A stretch of DNA of 64,000 nucleotides from Cytophagaceae bacterium (GCA_027490155.1 JAIXYP010000037.1:62001-126000), one strand, 5' to 3'; shown: positions 1-8,760, counted from the first letter of the stretch. The notes: generated by a model from the sequence alone, not told the origin. Program-made: numbers and translations.

Positions 1-2
1 AT

Positions 3-695
3 CCCTTAAGTCTGGTGAAGGGTGTATTAGTTGGTACGGGCCTGTTTGCCTATAATTTTGGCCTAGCAGGTTTAGCCGTTGTCGTTACTGTTATCAGTCT
101 GACGATCAGGTATGTTCGATCTGCCGTATCACAAAAGTTGTTTCTGGCTGACAGCCTACTTTTGTTACTTGGTAGCTCCTTGGCCCTACACTTGGCCTAT
201 GTTTGCCGTTTTTGGAATCTACAAGTCCAGCCATTCTACGGACCTGCCTATATCACGATCTTTATTTTATTGGCCCGTCTGCTGTCGCGTCCTCAAAGGC
301 CCAGCACTATGGTCGGTGGTTTAGGACAGGCCCTGACAAGTGGCAGTCTGTCTATATTAAACTGGAGGGTCTGGATCTGGGGACTGGTGATTTTGGGCCA
401 ACCAATGATGTATGGCTTGGTTTTTGGTGTATCGTCTTGGTTGATTAGCCAGCCTAAGGAAATACCAGCTTTGTTGCCATTGAAACAGTTTGCGCAACAA
501 AAGGCTTATAAAGGTGGGTTAGCCTACTACCTATTGCCTTGGCAGTCTGACAAGTCGGATGCGTTAAGGATAGTGCGAATGATTAGTGAAAAGGATAGGC
601 TTACTGCCGCTGACAGCATGATCATCAAGGATACAGGTTACAACTGGGATCAGGGGATGATATTGGCCAAACGTTTGCCACCTGATCAAGACTAG
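3..695 (+). CDS. Polytopic membrane protein, 3' part (5' end outside window)
   Basis: The reading frame is open to the left edge of the window, so the true start is probably upstream; a GTG at 15 is the first possible internal start. The visible part has about five hydrophobic segments, and its last ~70 residues (from about the PALLPLKQFAQQK segment) are a soluble, charged tail. It looks like the C-terminal part of an inner-membrane protein of the kind common beside housekeeping genes in Bacteroidota. I do not recognise a family and assign no function. It ends 91 bases before the likely cinA start and may be cotranscribed with it. Confidence 0.55.
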   Translation, partial: PLSLVKGVLVGTGLFAYNFGLAGLAVVVTVISLTIRYVRSAVSQKLFLADSLLLLLGSSLALHLAYVCRFWNLQVQPFYGPAYITIFILLARLLSRPQRPSTMVGGLGQALTSGSLSILNWRVWIWGLVILGQPMMYGLVFGVSSWLISQPKEIPALLPLKQFAQQKAYKGGLAYYLLPWQSDKSDALRIVRMISEKDRLTAADSMIIKDTGYNWDQGMILAKRLPPDQD

Positions 696-749
696 TTCTT
701 TGCAGCAGGATCCGACCTCATCAAATCATGAAAAACTGACTACATATTA

Positions 750-758
750 CCCCCCCCC
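750..758 (+). repeat. Poly-C tract (9 C) upstream of cinA
   Basis: Nine consecutive C residues lie 28 bases before the likely cinA ATG. The tract sits inside the open extension of the cinA frame, so a length change would matter only if a start upstream of it is used, or if it affects transcript structure. Confidence 0.7.
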
Positions 759-786
759 AACCCAAAGTCGCGACCACCAACCTTAT

Positions 787-2100
787 ATGAGTAGCCAACT
801 AAAAGTCGCTGATAGCACCCACGACCCCAATGTATATGCCGAGCTCATCACGATTGGGGATGAGATATTGTTCGGTCAGATTGTCAACACCAATGCCCAG
901 TGGATGGGCGTGGAGCTGAGCAACGTCGGGATTCGTGTTAGGAGGCATACCTCCGTAGGTGATAAGGAATCAGAGATCATTGCTGCCTTGACCGAGGCTG
1001 CGCAACGTGCCCATATTGTGCTTATCACTGGTGGGCTAGGACCTACTAAGGATGACATTACAAAGTACACCCTTGCCGCATGGTTTGATAGCCCAATGGC
1101 TGAAAACCCAGATGCCCTCGCGCATCTAGAGGCCTTACTCGCTAGGCGGGGCCGCACCCTTAATGACCTGAATAGGCAACAGGCCAACCAACCCACCAAG
1201 GCAACCTATATACATAATGCCATCGGTACGGCACCTGGGATGTGGTTTGACCTGCCCAAAGGGGATAAAGCCGCCCACGATATGGTGTTTGTCTCGATGC
1301 CTGGCGTGCCAGCGGAGATGAAAAAGATGATGCGGGACATCATTATACCAAAGCTGGTTGCACGATTTGATCCACCTATCATCATCCATAAAATTATCAG
1401 GACGATCGGGATGGCAGAATCCAACCTTGCCGAGCTGATCGAAAGTTGGGAGAACGCCCTGCCTGCCAATGTGTCTTTGGCCTATTTACCAAGTTTCGGA
1501 CAGGTCAAACTGCGTCTTACCGGCACCGGTACCAATGCTACTGAACTCTTGGCAATCCTTAACGAGCAAGCCGAATTGGTCTTACCCTTGATTAGGGATT
1601 ATGTCTATGGATTCGATCAGGACGAACTCGAGAAAGTAATCGGCCGTCTGTTGCAAGAGCGCAATGCCACGCTTGCTACCGCCGAAAGTTTCACTGGTGG
1701 ATCTATTTCACAGCTGATCACCGCAATTCCAGGCAGTAGCGGCTACTTCCTAGGTGGGGTAGTGGCCTATGATAATGAGGTCAAGATCAATACCCTGGGG
1801 GTGGACCGTCAGCTAATTATTAATCATGGTGCTGTTTCTCCGGAGGTTGCAGAGGCAATGGCTGTCGGGGTCCAGCGCGCTACTGGGGCTACTTATGCCA
1901 TCTCTACTACTGGTATTGCTGGCCCTGGTGGAGGTACAGAGGCCAAACCTGTTGGGTTGGTGTATTCGGCAGTAGCTTATCCTGGTGGTGTCTTTAGTGT
2001 CAAGCAACAGCTGCTGGTTGATCGTCACCTCAATATCCAGATGGGTAGCCTTTGGGCCCTGAACCTATTGCGCAAACACCTGCGCGGTATTATTGACTGA
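787..2100 (+). CDS. cinA: CinA family nicotinamide-nucleotide amidohydrolase
   Basis: Two-domain CinA protein of 437 residues. The N-terminal molybdopterin-binding-like domain begins at LITIGDEILFGQIVNTNAQ (residue ~16) and carries GGLGPTKDD (~82-90). The C-terminal amidase domain begins near residue 297 with TAESFTGGSISQLI and ends with the GIAGPGGG loop. The family hydrolyses nicotinamide mononucleotide to the acid in pyridine-nucleotide recycling, and the N-terminal domain acts as an ADP-ribose pyrophosphatase in some members. The ATG at 787 gives the usual family length. The frame stays open back to a TTG at 700, but that extension has no conserved sequence and includes a run of nine C (750-758). 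Confidence 0.9.
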   Translation: MSSQLKVADSTHDPNVYAELITIGDEILFGQIVNTNAQWMGVELSNVGIRVRRHTSVGDKESEIIAALTEAAQRAHIVLITGGLGPTKDDITKYTLAAWFDSPMAENPDALAHLEALLARRGRTLNDLNRQQANQPTKATYIHNAIGTAPGMWFDLPKGDKAAHDMVFVSMPGVPAEMKKMMRDIIIPKLVARFDPPIIIHKIIRTIGMAESNLAELIESWENALPANVSLAYLPSFGQVKLRLTGTGTNATELLAILNEQAELVLPLIRDYVYGFDQDELEKVIGRLLQERNATLATAESFTGGSISQLITAIPGSSGYFLGGVVAYDNEVKINTLGVDRQLIINHGAVSPEVAEAMAVGVQRATGATYAISTTGIAGPGGGTEAKPVGLVYSAVAYPGGVFSVKQQLLVDRHLNIQMGSLWALNLLRKHLRGIID

Positions 2101-2230
2101 TGCGCAAGACTAGCGTCGCAAACAGCATTGGTTTGGTGTTGCCAGACCAAGTTTGGCAATTGTGGCCTTAACTTGCAGCCCAGTGGCTTAGTGATTAGGT
2201 CATACTTTTACCAAAAAAAAACATCGTGTT

Positions 2231-2578
2231 ATGAATCTAGCCTTGTTATTACAGGCATCAGGTGGGTCAACTGGCATCATCAGCCAAGTCGGGATGATCG
2301 GACTTATCTTCGTGATCTTCTATTTTTTTATGATCCGTCCGCAACAGAAAAAGCAAAAGGACATCAAGACCTATCTTGAAACAATCAAAAAGGGATCAAC
2401 CGTAGTAACCATTGGTGGGATGCATGGCAAAATTGTCGAGCTTACAGACCTTACGATGGTCCTAGAGGTTGAAAAAGGCCAACGTCTTTTGTTCGACCGT
2501 AGTGCCATCAGCATGGAAAGCACCAAACGTGCTTACGGTAAAGATGTCAAGGAGGATAAAGAAGAAGTTAAGAAATAA
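2231..2578 (+). CDS. yajC: Preprotein translocase subunit YajC
   Basis: A 115-residue protein with one N-terminal membrane segment (GMIGLIFVIFYFFMI) followed by the family hallmark RPQQKKQKD and a small soluble domain containing the conserved KGSTVVTIGGMHGKI stretch. YajC associates with SecDF-YidC at the Sec translocon in the inner membrane; its role is accessory. The C-terminal tail is lysine- and glutamate-rich. The start is the ATG at 2231, preceded by an A-rich run (CCAAAAAAAAAC) and no Shine-Dalgarno sequence, as is usual in Bacteroidota. It lies 130 bases after cinA and ends at a strong hairpin shared with the convergent lipoprotein gene. Confidence 0.93.
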   Translation: MNLALLLQASGGSTGIISQVGMIGLIFVIFYFFMIRPQQKKQKDIKTYLETIKKGSTVVTIGGMHGKIVELTDLTMVLEVEKGQRLLFDRSAISMESTKRAYGKDVKEDKEEVKK

Positions 2579-2650
2579 TCTAATGAGCTTGATCTCTGAG
2601 CTCAACCGCGTCTTCAAAACATCTGAGGCCTAGAGATGGGCCATAACATG

Positions 2651-2690
2651 AAAGGGGAACGCTGTCTACGGACAGCGTTCCCCTTTTGTA
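2651..2690. terminator. Bidirectional intrinsic terminator between yajC and lipoprotein gene
   Basis: A perfect 16-bp inverted repeat (2651-2666 with 2671-2686) with a TACG tetraloop. The arms begin with AAA and end with TTT, so each strand has a T-rich end. It lies between the convergent yajC (+) and lipoprotein (-) genes and can stop transcription from both sides. Confidence 0.88.
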
Positions 2691-2733
2691 TTGTTTTTGA
2701 GCTGATTGGTAGGTCCTGTTCAGATGGGTTGAC

Positions 2734-4188
2734 CTAGCGACCACCACCGCCACCGCCAATGTTAGGTGTGGCGCCACCTACCGAGCCTCCGCCACTGCTT
2801 TGGCTTCCGCTATATCCGCCTCGGCTTCCGCCACCATCATTGCTGCTGTTGAAGTTGCCGAAGTTGCCATTGCTACGATTATCGTTGCGGTTAGGACTAG
2901 TTGGAGCTGTATAATATCCATTGTCACGTGTGGCAGAGCTTGGGGTGTAAGCTGGGAAAGCGACATTATTGCCATTTCCGATCATGCTGCTGCTGGGGCG
3001 GACATAATAACTTGCATTGCTTGTTTCTGGGCTAACGGGGACGACAAGGCCACCATCCTGCACGACGTTGAGGGTTGGTCGGTTAATGGCCCCAGGGTTA
3101 AGGTCGATCACTTGGGCAGCTGTTGCTTGGCGGGATAGGGCTGTGCCACTATTAACATTGTTGCCAGGTGAGCCTGCCCCTGGGTTTACGATCGTGCCAC
3201 GACTGCCAGGGTTTGATCCGTTGGGGTTTGTGGTCAGGCCAGAACCAACTCCATTGCCGTTGGTGTAAGTGACATTTTGGTTTTTGCCTGGGTTAATGAT
3301 GCCATCACCTGGCCTATTTGATGGGCCTTTGAAAGTGTTTCCACTGGTTCCGTTATTGTTATTCGATCCTGTTACTACTGTGACCAAGCCATTGTTAGGG
3401 CGTGAATTATGGTTGTTCCAGCCGCTGCCATATCCGTAAGGATTGTATCCATATGGGTTAAATCCATAGCCGTAGGCAAATGGGTCATAATAACCATAAG
3501 GATTAGCAAAACCACCAGCATATCCATAGCTCATTCCCCAGCCTGTCAAAGAGCTGTAGCCTACCGACATCATCCAGCCAGGGTTGTATCCGTATCCGAA
3601 GCCAGCTCCGTATCCCCAACGCCCTCCGTTGTAGAAAGATGTTGAGCCATAAGGGTCATAAAACCCGTTTTGATAGGGGCCACAGCTGAAACAGTTGCCG
3701 AAGCCAGATCCATAACCCATGCCACTATAAAAGCCAGAATAGTAAGGATTGTTGCCAAAAGCTAGATTGTATCCCACTTGTGGTCCTCCAAAGCCTCCAC
3801 TGTTGCCAAAGAAATTGTTACTACCAATACCATAAATTTGACTGTTTTTGTAGGTGTTATAGCTACCAGGTGTACTGTTATTATAGCCTGGTTTGTAGTA
3901 CTCTTGCCCTGAGTCTGGTTCTGTTGTTGGGATTTCAGCCATTGGGCGACCTCCTTGCCAAAGATTACTGGTCCCGCTGCCATTGGCTTTGGTATTTGCT
4001 GTGGGCACAATCGCAACTCCGTTCGGGCTGATCTTGTCCGACTTACTAGCCAATCGATCATCCTGAGTGAAGTAGGTGTCATCCCTATCTTGATAAGCCA
4101 AGTGGGTGCTGCTGCTACATGCGCTCATCATCACTGCCAAGGCACCTAAGGCGGCAGTCGTAAGCATTGATCCGGCGGATGTTTTCAT
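2734..4188 (-). CDS. Low-complexity Gly/Asn/Tyr-rich lipoprotein
   Basis: A 484-residue protein. The N-terminus is a lipoprotein signal: Met-Lys start, hydrophobic stretch ALGALAVM, then MSAC with the lipidation Cys at residue 24. Residues ~110-270 are Gly/Tyr/Phe-rich with repeated NPYGY-type units; ~275-350 are Asn/Gly/Pro-rich; the end is Ser/Gly-rich and closes with a run of six Gly before the last Arg. Such composition suggests an extended, probably surface-exposed, adhesive or structural lipoprotein, but no family or function can be named. A near-ideal Bacteroidota promoter lies upstream (4334-4364), leaving a leader of about 140 bases. Overlapping open frames on the other strand are composition artefacts. 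Confidence 0.8.
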   Translation of the reverse strand: MKTSAGSMLTTAALGALAVMMSACSSSTHLAYQDRDDTYFTQDDRLASKSDKISPNGVAIVPTANTKANGSGTSNLWQGGRPMAEIPTTEPDSGQEYYKPGYNNSTPGSYNTYKNSQIYGIGSNNFFGNSGGFGGPQVGYNLAFGNNPYYSGFYSGMGYGSGFGNCFSCGPYQNGFYDPYGSTSFYNGGRWGYGAGFGYGYNPGWMMSVGYSSLTGWGMSYGYAGGFANPYGYYDPFAYGYGFNPYGYNPYGYGSGWNNHNSRPNNGLVTVVTGSNNNNGTSGNTFKGPSNRPGDGIINPGKNQNVTYTNGNGVGSGLTTNPNGSNPGSRGTIVNPGAGSPGNNVNSGTALSRQATAAQVIDLNPGAINRPTLNVVQDGGLVVPVSPETSNASYYVRPSSSMIGNGNNVAFPAYTPSSATRDNGYYTAPTSPNRNDNRSNGNFGNFNSSNDGGGSRGGYSGSQSSGGGSVGGATPNIGGGGGGR

Positions 4189-4333
4189 GAGACTTTTTTG
4201 TTTTGGCGGTAAGATAATATCGTTGATCAGTAGTTAATCCCGCATTTTGTTTGCGAAATGACCAAAATGATCGGTCGGACAGGGCTGGTTCAGTTTATCA
4301 TACAAACTAAATGCCAATATCGTTTGCTGACAT

Positions 4334-4364
4334 CAAAAATAAGTTTATTTGGTTGATTTCCAAA
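4334..4364 (-). promoter_or_regulatory. Bacteroidota-type promoter (TTTG-N19-TATTTTTG)
   Basis: On the minus strand, TTTG (4361-4364), a spacer of exactly 19 bases, and TATTTTTG (4334-4341) match the published Bacteroidota primary sigma consensus TTTG-N19-TAnnTTTG in every defined base. It points at the lipoprotein gene starting at 4188. Confidence 0.75.
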
Positions 4365-4375
4365 GGCAAGGGCGG

Positions 4376-4723
4376 CTATATCATGCCATGCTCCTCAAGG
4401 TAGTCTGCTACGCAGGTCTTGAGCAATTTGTCCTGCTCGGGCATCGCAAGGAAGGGTAGTTGTTGGTTCGCTTCCCAGATGGGCCAGCCATCTGCATCTT
4501 GGCCAAGGAGATTGTAATAGCCTAAGGCTGAAAGTAAACGACAGGTTGCAATGTGCATCAGGTCTTGTTTCTCTTCCTTGCTGAAGTTTTTGACACCTTG
4601 GCCTAGCTCCTGCACACCTATCAAAAACAGGGCTACTTGCAGATCTACTTGTTTGCCTGTGACTTCCTTAAGGGCATTCTGGGCCAGTTTCCAGCGTTGT
4701 TCGGTTTCTAGTTCGAGGGCCAT
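4376..4723 (-). CDS. Conserved Bacteroidota protein of unknown function
   Basis: A 115-residue soluble, mostly helical acidic protein. It has the segment LFLIGVQELGQG followed by FSKEEKQDLMHIATCRLL and a GYY...DGWP stretch, which I recognise as the pattern of a small protein found widely in Bacteroidota and usually annotated as hypothetical. There is no signal peptide, membrane segment or metal-binding motif. The ATG at 4723 fits the family length. It is on the same strand as the lipoprotein gene, but the strong promoter in the gap argues for separate transcription. No function is assigned. Confidence 0.75.
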   Translation of the reverse strand: MALELETEQRWKLAQNALKEVTGKQVDLQVALFLIGVQELGQGVKNFSKEEKQDLMHIATCRLLSALGYYNLLGQDADGWPIWEANQQLPFLAMPEQDKLLKTCVADYLEEHGMI

Positions 4724-5079
4724 AAGGGCAGATTGATTGGCTCGTGTGGGGGCTTGTTACTTGATGGATACTATACCTTCGGGTTGTGATTTGGGACGCC
4801 ATTTAAAAGGTAGCAACTGATAATTAGTGAAATGTAAGCCACTAAGCGATATCTGACTGTCTTTGGTTTTTACGATGGCGACCATAAAGACTTTGAAGCC
4901 CTCAAAATTACGTCAACCTACCCAATATCATTGCCTTATAGGTTTGTTAAGATTGTGGTTAACAGAGTTGGGTAAAACAAAAAGGCGATCCAACCAATGT
5001 CGGAACGCCTTTACAGGGACAGGAATACTAGTTAGCTGGTATAAAATTTTGATGACGATGGTTTACATGTAACGCCAGA
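4724..5079. other. Intergenic gap with sigma-gene terminator
   Basis: A 356-base gap between two minus-strand genes. It holds the terminator of the sigma factor gene (4971-5012) and presumably the promoter of the small gene starting at 4723; a partial -7 box (TACCTTTT on the minus strand, 4805-4812) is visible. A 69-codon plus-strand frame here has no recognisable protein features. Confidence 0.5.
4971..5012 (-). terminator. Intrinsic terminator of the sigma factor gene
   Basis: Read on the minus strand, AAAGGCGTTCC pairs with GGATCGCCTTT (11 bp, one mismatch) around a 10-base loop, followed by TTTTTGTTTT. It lies 68 bases past the stop codon of the sigma factor gene. Confidence 0.75.
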
Positions 5080-5586
5080 CTAGTCGGCGTACATGGATAA
5101 TGTCGATTTGAGGTCCTTGCGTGCTAGATGTATTCTATTCTTGACGGTGCCGATCGGGATGTTAAGTTTCTCGGCGATCTCATGGTATTTGAAACCACGG
5201 AAATACATCATGAACGGAGCACGGTGGTTTTCGTCGAGGTTGCCAATGGCGTTGTTGATATCCTCCATCGCAAATTGCGAGTTGGCAAGGTTAAAGGTCA
5301 CGCTGCCAGACGAGTTTATGTAGTGCAGGTTATCGGTCGTGTCGATGAAAGTACGCTTGCGAACCAACCGTTGGTAGTTGGTGATGAACGTGTTTTTCAT
5401 GATCGTGTACAGCCATGCCTTAAGGTTGGTGCCATCCGTAAATTTATCACGGTGCATCAGTGCCTTGATCATGGTGTCTTGCAGCAAGTCATTAGCATCT
5501 TCAACGTCTTTGGTAAGACGCACGGCAAAAGGCTTAAGCGCTTTGCTGGTTTGTGAGATGTTGTAGTTGAATTCGATGGCTGTCAT
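5080..5586 (-). CDS. ECF-type RNA polymerase sigma factor
   Basis: A 168-residue sigma-70 family protein with region 2 (DANDLLQDTMIKALMHRDKF and LKAWLYTIMKNTFI, residues ~30-75) and region 4 (FRGFKYHEIAEKLNIPIGTV, ~130-150), and no region 1 or 3, which is the ECF layout. It directs RNA polymerase to a specific promoter set. This sequence closely resembles a highly conserved, usually essential-looking sigma factor present once in most Bacteroidota. No anti-sigma factor gene lies beside it, since the upstream neighbour is 580 bases away and divergent, so control is probably not by an adjacent FecR or zinc-finger anti-sigma protein. Confidence 0.92.
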   Translation of the reverse strand: MTAIEFNYNISQTSKALKPFAVRLTKDVEDANDLLQDTMIKALMHRDKFTDGTNLKAWLYTIMKNTFITNYQRLVRKRTFIDTTDNLHYINSSGSVTFNLANSQFAMEDINNAIGNLDENHRAPFMMYFRGFKYHEIAEKLNIPIGTVKNRIHLARKDLKSTLSMYAD

Positions 5587-6166
5587 GTCCGATCTGGTTT
5601 TGTTGAGTCAAAGGTCTTGAAAGTTAAACAAACCACCAAGCATCTGTTTAATATTTTTTGGTAATGGTTAAACAAAAAAGAACCTGAAGTTTCCTCTAAG
5701 GACTCCAAATGGCAGATTTTGATGGTGCTATGGCTGTTAATTAACCTAATTTTACTAGCCATATTAGGGGGTCGGATATTTGTTAATGAGTAGATGTACT
5801 TACTAAAAAGTGCCTTTAGGGACCTAAAAACAACAAAAATGCGCAATTCCTGATAGTAGGGATTTTGGCTGATCCACTGATCACGACCAACTTGAAACGC
5901 CCTTTAGGTTTGTTTACACAGTGCCTTGCAAAGATCAAGCCCCAATTGGTGTTGATGTGCAGGCAATATTAAACAAAAGTGGCTTACCTGCTAACTAACG
6001 CTAGACAATTCAAAACCAAAGTAGCCTAGTTACCATTGCGTTTGTTTGGGCCATTGGTCCGTTGGGGCCTATCTTGCAGTGCCAGCCTTCTAATACCGTA
6101 TAAATACGATGGAGGCATCCTTATGGATTGCCTTAGGGTTAGGCGACGTGTTCAACCATCACCACC
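5587..6166. other. Divergent intergenic region, 580 bases
   Basis: This region separates the sigma factor gene (-) and the inositol-phosphatase gene (+). It must hold both promoters. On the minus strand a near-consensus -7 box (GACCTTTG, 5609-5616) lies 23 bases before the sigma start; no matching -33 box is clear. An 87-codon minus-strand frame (5583-5846) overlaps the sigma start by a few bases and has no recognisable features. I see no RNA gene or repeat. Confidence 0.45.
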
Positions 6167-6994
6167 ATGCTCCAAACTGACCCTCAATCTCTTGAAAAGA
6201 TAGCCCAGTCCGCCGCTGTTGTCGTCAGGCAGGCAGCTGATTTTTTGCGTAAGGAAGCAGCCTCTTTCAGTTGGGACCAAGTAGAGTACAAGGGCCTAAA
6301 TGACCTAGTGAGCTATGTGGACCGCGAAACGGAACAATTACTGGTTGCCGGCTTGGCTGATATCGTCACTAATGCTCAGTTCCTCACAGAGGAAGGAACT
6401 GTCGCTCAGGCTGCCGAATCAGCCGACAACCCTTTTTGGATTATCGATCCTCTGGACGGCACAACTAACTTTACCCACGGCTTGCCACCCTATGCAGTAT
6501 CAGTAGGTCTATACTACCATGGTGATATCGTGGTAGGCATTGTGCACGAGGTCACCCATGATGAGCAGTTTGTGGCCTGGAAGGGTGGAGGAACTTGGTG
6601 CAACGGACGCCGGCTTCAGCTTCCTCAATCCGGCGAGCTTGGTCAAGCATTATTGGCGACGGGTTTCCCCTATAACATCTTCAGTGGCCTGCAAGCTTAT
6701 CTAGACATATTGGCAGAGCTAATGGTTAAGTGTCATGGATTGCGCCGTATGGGCAGTGCTAGTGTTGACCTAGCTTATGTCGCAGCAGGGCGTTTCCAGG
6801 GTTTTTTTGAGTATAACCTCAAGGCATGGGATGTGGCCGCAGGGATTCTATTGGTCCAAGAGGCCGGCGGGTATGTTTCCGACTTCGTAGGTGGGAATAA
6901 CTACCTTTTTGGCAAACAAATTGTGGCTGCAGGCTATGTCCATCCGGACCTGCTAGCCGTAGTCAAATCACATTGGCCAAAATCTGGTCTTTGA
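6167..6994 (+). CDS. Inositol monophosphatase family protein
   Basis: A 275-residue enzyme of the Mg-dependent IMPase/FIG/CysQ superfamily. The metal site motif DPLDGTTNF (residues ~94-102) and the second signature LKAWDVAAGILLVQEAGG (~223-240) are both intact, as is the TEEG metal ligand (~70-73). It probably removes phosphate from inositol phosphate or a related sugar or nucleotide phosphate; the exact substrate cannot be read from sequence, and 3'-phosphoadenosine phosphatase (CysQ) is an alternative. The ATG at 6167 gives a normal length. The next gene on this strand starts 109 bases later. Confidence 0.88.
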   Translation: MLQTDPQSLEKIAQSAAVVVRQAADFLRKEAASFSWDQVEYKGLNDLVSYVDRETEQLLVAGLADIVTNAQFLTEEGTVAQAAESADNPFWIIDPLDGTTNFTHGLPPYAVSVGLYYHGDIVVGIVHEVTHDEQFVAWKGGGTWCNGRRLQLPQSGELGQALLATGFPYNIFSGLQAYLDILAELMVKCHGLRRMGSASVDLAYVAAGRFQGFFEYNLKAWDVAAGILLVQEAGGYVSDFVGGNNYLFGKQIVAAGYVHPDLLAVVKSHWPKSGL

Positions 6995-7102
6995 TCTGTA
7001 ACTAATCAGTAGGTGACTTATCGACAGGGACCTTTAAACCAATCAAAATTGGCAGTTTTTACACTGGCTAATCATTACAAAATTGCGAACCCAACACTAA
7101 CC

Positions 7103-7555
7103 ATGAGCCTAAAAACACAAATCGACGCCGACATCAAAACAGCCATGTTGGCCAAAGACAAAGACGGACTGCGTGCCCTCCGTGGCATCAAGCAGCTGAT
7201 CTTGCTTGAAGAAACCAAGGAAGGTGCTGCTGGCGGGGACCTAACGACCGACCAAGAGCTGAAACTGCTGAGTAAGGCCGTTAAGCAGCGGAAGGACAGC
7301 GCGGATATATTTACAACCCAAAACCGGCCTGACCTTGCTGAGCCAGAATTGGCCGAGGTGGCAATTATTGAGCGTTATCTGCCAAAGCAGCTCTCTGCTG
7401 AAGAAATTGATACAGCCATCAAGCAAGTCATTGCCGAGATGGGTGCGACCAGCATCAAGGATATGGGTAAGGTCATCGGTGCGGCTAATAAAGCCTTGGC
7501 TGGCCAAGCCGAAGGTAAGACCATTGCTGATGCTGTCAAACGGCTATTGGCCTAG
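7103..7555 (+). CDS. GatB/YqeY domain-containing protein
   Basis: A 150-residue YqeY-family protein. It begins MSLKTQIDADIKTAMLAKD and continues with LRALRGIKQLILLEE, the AEPELAEVAIIERYLPKQ segment and the C-terminal GKVIGAANKALAGQAEGKTI helix pair, all typical of the family. YqeY resembles the tail domain of the GatB amidotransferase subunit and of GlnRS; its own role in the cell is not established. The ATG at 7103 matches the family start; the frame is open back to a GTG at 7013 but the extra 30 residues are not conserved. Confidence 0.9.
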   Translation: MSLKTQIDADIKTAMLAKDKDGLRALRGIKQLILLEETKEGAAGGDLTTDQELKLLSKAVKQRKDSADIFTTQNRPDLAEPELAEVAIIERYLPKQLSAEEIDTAIKQVIAEMGATSIKDMGKVIGAANKALAGQAEGKTIADAVKRLLA

Positions 7556-7654
7556 GGGGCTTTCGTAAACTAAAGATGACATTGACCTTTGGCCAATACG
7601 CAAGGTTATAGTCAAAGTTCCGTTAATGGCTTGACATAGCCTACCATAAATCCG

Positions 7655-7662
7655 TACTTTTG
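7655..7662 (+). promoter_or_regulatory. Candidate promoter -7 box (TACTTTTG) for the oxygenase gene
   Basis: TACTTTTG matches TAnnTTTG exactly. CTTGACA lies upstream at 7630-7636, so the -33-like TTG is 21 bases away, slightly longer than the ideal 19. The oxygenase ATG is 126 bases downstream. Confidence 0.5.
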
Positions 7663-7788
7663 ACACTGATCGGGCTCCAAGCTAAGCCATCCAATCGCTA
7701 TTTTTCCATCTGATAGACAGCAAGCTAAACTGGCATCTAGTTTTGTTTGCCCACTACTATCACCAACCAAGCAATACCTGAATTTTTT

Positions 7789-8760
7789 ATGTCCCAAGCC
7801 CTTTTAGATACTATTCCTTCAGTTGACCTTGCAGAGTTCACCAGTGGGGATCCTGCTCGCAAAGCCGCTTTCGTTGCTGCCCTTGGCGAGGCTTTTACCA
7901 ATATCGGTTTTGTTGCGGTCAAGGGTCATGGCCTTAGTGATGACCTGCAAAAGCGACTTTATGGTAATAGCCAAGCCTTTTTCGACCTGCCTGATGAGGT
8001 CAAACAGAAATACGAGCACCCAGAAATTGGCTATCAGCGTGGATACACTGGCCGTGGTAAGGAAAGCGCCAAAGGTAGTAGTACTGGCGACCTGAAAGAG
8101 TTCTATCATTTTGGTCAAACGGTCAGCGATGGTGACCCAATCGCCAAGGAATATCCAGAAAATGTTTTGGTCGAGGAGCTACCTGCCTTTAACGAAGCAG
8201 CCCTTGAGAGTTACGCTACGCTCGAAAAAGCTGGCAAAAACTTGCTACGCTCAATCGCCATTTACCTAGACTTGGCCGAGGACTTCTTCGAGGACAAGGT
8301 CCATAATGGCAATAGCATCTTGCGCCCTATCCATTACTACCCAATTCAGGATCCAGATAGCGTACCAGCAGATGCCGTTCGCGCTGCAGCACATGGGGAC
8401 ATCAACCTGATTACCCTATTGATGGGGGCTAGTGCCGAAGGCCTTCAAGTCCTTCGTCGTGATGGTTTCTGGATCCCGATTACTGCACTGCCAGACCAGG
8501 TTGTAGTCAATGTAGGTGATATGCTCGATCGCCTCACCAATCACAAACTCAAGAGTACTATCCATAGGGTAGTTAACCCTCCGCGTGAGAAGATGGGCAA
8601 CTCTCGTTACAGTATCCCTTTCTTTATGCACCCACGTAGCGAGATGGACTTAACCTGTCTTGAAAGTTGTATTGATGCAGAGAACCCTAAGTTATATAAT
8701 GACCTGACGGCTGGGGCTTTCCTAGAGGAGCGCCTTAGGGAGCTAGGCTTACGGAAGTAA
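7789..8760 (+). CDS. Isopenicillin N synthase-like 2OG-Fe(II) oxygenase family protein
   Basis: A 323-residue non-haem iron oxygenase of the IPNS-like family. Both domains are present: the N-terminal DIOX_N region (VDLAEF ... GFVAVKGHGL ... FFDLP) and the C-terminal jelly roll. The iron triad is H202-x-D204 (in AAHGDINLITLL) and H259 (in KSTIHRVVNP), and the co-substrate-binding RYS is at 273-275. The enzyme most likely couples 2-oxoglutarate and O2 to oxidation of a small molecule, but no biosynthetic partner gene is nearby, so the substrate is unknown. The ATG at 7789 is preferred to a TTG at 7747. A terminator follows. Confidence 0.88.
   Translation: MSQALLDTIPSVDLAEFTSGDPARKAAFVAALGEAFTNIGFVAVKGHGLSDDLQKRLYGNSQAFFDLPDEVKQKYEHPEIGYQRGYTGRGKESAKGSSTGDLKEFYHFGQTVSDGDPIAKEYPENVLVEELPAFNEAALESYATLEKAGKNLLRSIAIYLDLAEDFFEDKVHNGNSILRPIHYYPIQDPDSVPADAVRAAAHGDINLITLLMGASAEGLQVLRRDGFWIPITALPDQVVVNVGDMLDRLTNHKLKSTIHRVVNPPREKMGNSRYSIPFFMHPRSEMDLTCLESCIDAENPKLYNDLTAGAFLEERLRELGLRK

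Noticed and set aside
2800-3268. Open frames on the plus strand across the lipoprotein gene
   Set aside because: They are antisense to a low-complexity coding region, are rich in Ala/Ile, and have no start context or protein features; a by-product of Gly/Asn/Tyr codon composition.
4863-5072. 69-codon plus-strand frame
   Set aside because: Crosses the sigma-gene terminator on the opposite strand and shows no protein-like features.
5583-5846. 87-codon minus-strand frame upstream of the sigma factor gene
   Set aside because: Overlaps the sigma start, has no recognisable motif and random-looking composition; better read as leader or promoter DNA.
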